Shown in pieces: positions 14,206 through 15,124 of a stretch of 15,124 nucleotides of DNA. The DNA is from Bacteroides_E sp964522975 (lineage in GTDB: Bacteria > Bacteroidota > Bacteroidia > Bacteroidales > Bacteroidaceae), in contig CAZFXK010000064.1 of NCBI GenBank assembly GCA_964522975.1, positions 1 to 15,124 of the forward strand. Direction: 5' to 3'. Made by a program: the position numbers and the translations under genes. The notes beneath the pieces were generated by a model, which saw only the letters and a program-made list of their open reading frames with translations, was not told the DNA's origin and did no database searches. How positions within the stretch are numbered: the first letter of the stretch is position 1; each line of letters starts with the position of its first letter.

Positions 14206-15124
14206 ACAAGAATTTACGGATAAAATTAAAGCCGAGGCCAAACGTCTCGGCTTTTCTGCTTGTGGTATAGCCTCAGCAAACCCCGTTTCACAAGAACATC
14301 AAAGCTATTTAAAAAAGTGGCTTCAAAACGGCCATGCTGCTGATATGCATTACTTAGAAAACAACCTTGAAAAAAGATTGAATCCCCGGCTTCTTTGTGA
14401 AGGTACTCAAAGCATTATCTCAGTAGCCCTAAATTATTATCCGGAACAAAAGCAAAAAACAGATACTTATCAAATTTCCTGGTATGCTTATGGGAAGGAC
14501 TATCATCTGGTGATGAAAGAAAGACTACTCCAACTCTTTGATTACATCCATCAAGAACTCACGCCAATACAGGGTCGTACTTTTTGTGATACAGCCCCTG
14601 TGCTGGAACGCTATTGGGCTTGGAAAGCAGGTTTAGGATGGATAGGGAAAAATAATCAGTTGATTATCCCCAATCAGGGTTCTTTTTTCTTTCTCGGCGA
14701 ACTATTCATCAATATTGAGCTTCAATACGATGAACCTCAAAAAGATCGGTGTGGCAATTGTACAAAATGCATTGAATCATGTCCTACGAAAGCTTTATTT
14801 ACTCCTTATCAATTAGATAGCCGGAGATGTTTATCTTATCTAACCATAGAAAACAAAGGGGATATACCGGAAGAATTTCATTTGGCGTTAAACAACAGAA
14901 TCTATGGTTGCGATGAGTGCCAAAAATGGTGTCCATGGAACAACCACGCAACTCCGACTTCCATTAAAGAGTTCAATCCCTCCTCTGCATTACTTTCCAT
15001 GCAAAAAAGGGATTGGGAGTTACTTGATGAATCTCAATATCAAGCTTTGTTTTACAAAAGCGCAATAAAACGGGCTAAATATAAAGGCTTACTACGTAAC
15101 ATAGCAATTGCTCAAGACAACAGC
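14186..15124 (+). CDS. queG: Epoxyqueuosine reductase QueG (runs off the window)
   Basis: QueG reduces epoxyqueuosine to queuosine at wobble position 34 of tRNAs with GUN anticodons, using cobalamin and two [4Fe-4S] clusters. The frame is open from ATG 14186 through the last base, giving 313 residues with no stop. Seen in order are the N-terminal RLGFSACGIA segment, SWYAYGKDYH, DTAPVLERYWAWKAGLGWIG (catalytic Asp region), then the ferredoxin-like cysteines C189, C192, C195, C199 (CGNCTKCIESCP) and C215, C242, C245, C249 (CDECQKWCP). The end (KGLLRNIAIA) resembles the C-terminus of short QueG proteins lacking the HEAT-like tail, so only a few residues may be missing. The start lies 20 bases inside the deacetylase gene, in another frame. 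Confidence 0.93.
   Translation, partial: MSLSYSKQEFTDKIKAEAKRLGFSACGIASANPVSQEHQSYLKKWLQNGHAADMHYLENNLEKRLNPRLLCEGTQSIISVALNYYPEQKQKTDTYQISWYAYGKDYHLVMKERLLQLFDYIHQELTPIQGRTFCDTAPVLERYWAWKAGLGWIGKNNQLIIPNQGSFFFLGELFINIELQYDEPQKDRCGNCTKCIESCPTKALFTPYQLDSRRCLSYLTIENKGDIPEEFHLALNNRIYGCDECQKWCPWNNHATPTSIKEFNPSSALLSMQKRDWELLDESQYQALFYKSAIKRAKYKGLLRNIAIAQDNS
14228..14255 (+). terminator. Terminator-like hairpin inside the 5' coding part of queG
   Basis: AAAGCCGAG (14228-14236) pairs perfectly with CTCGGCTTT (14246-14254). One G-U and one C-G pair can extend it to 11 bp around a 5-nt loop, and TTTTCT follows the GC-rich stem. It begins 22 bases after the deacetylase stop codon, a typical distance for an intrinsic terminator, yet lies within codons for the conserved QueG N-terminus. 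It could end part of the upstream transcription or attenuate queG. Ribosomes translating queG would disrupt it. Confidence 0.5.

Noticed and set aside
1..15124. Mobile element, prophage, CRISPR array or defence system
   Set aside because: No transposase, integrase, phage, cas or toxin-antitoxin gene and no regularly spaced repeats are present. The genes are housekeeping types with consistent orientation and spacing.

Overview
The window looks like chromosomal DNA from a Bacteroidota bacterium of the order Bacteroidales. Two promoter-like sites carry the Bacteroidota -7 element TAnnTTTG. Starts are preceded by A-rich stretches, not Shine-Dalgarno sequences. The peptidase closely resembles Porphyromonas gingivalis DPP IV as I remember it, and the DUF2723, stand-alone MnmD and short cytoplasmic CE4 proteins are typical of this order. 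I cannot name a genus. All twelve genes are on the + strand, and I see no phage, transposon, CRISPR array, rRNA or tRNA gene.

Positions 1-661 hold no convincing gene but are rich in secondary structure. There are two hairpins with unrelated stems and nearly the same loop core in opposite orientation, a long imperfect foldback (172-286), an 11-bp perfect hairpin (306-333), a short imperfect tandem duplication, and a 77-nt block (421-497) that folds on paper into a four-arm cloverleaf. A promoter-like site at 556-587 precedes cysE.

Positions 662-10081 form a dense run of nine genes: cysE (serine O-acetyltransferase), an RlmL-type THUMP methyltransferase, a secreted DPP IV-like peptidase, purD, an unrecognised multi-pass membrane protein, a YqaA/DedA-like membrane protein, mnmD (tRNA wobble-uridine methyltransferase), znuA (metal-binding lipoprotein) and znuC (ABC ATPase). 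Gaps are at most 32 bp and several genes overlap. The run could be one long transcript, possibly with an internal promoter before purD. The expected zinc permease gene is not here.

A 149-bp AT-rich gap with a good promoter-like site (-7 at 10184-10191) starts a second run: a 1117-residue DUF2723 membrane protein of the family that includes the O-mannosyltransferase TMEM260, a small CE4 deacetylase with no export signal, and queG (epoxyqueuosine reductase), which leaves the window at its last base. A terminator-like hairpin lies inside the first codons of queG, just after the deacetylase stop.

Functionally this is mostly housekeeping: cysteine and purine synthesis, rRNA and tRNA modification, metal uptake, periplasmic peptide breakdown and probable envelope glycosylation. 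The least explained parts are the structured DNA at 1-500 and the orphan membrane protein. All folds were found by eye, and no search or folding program was run.
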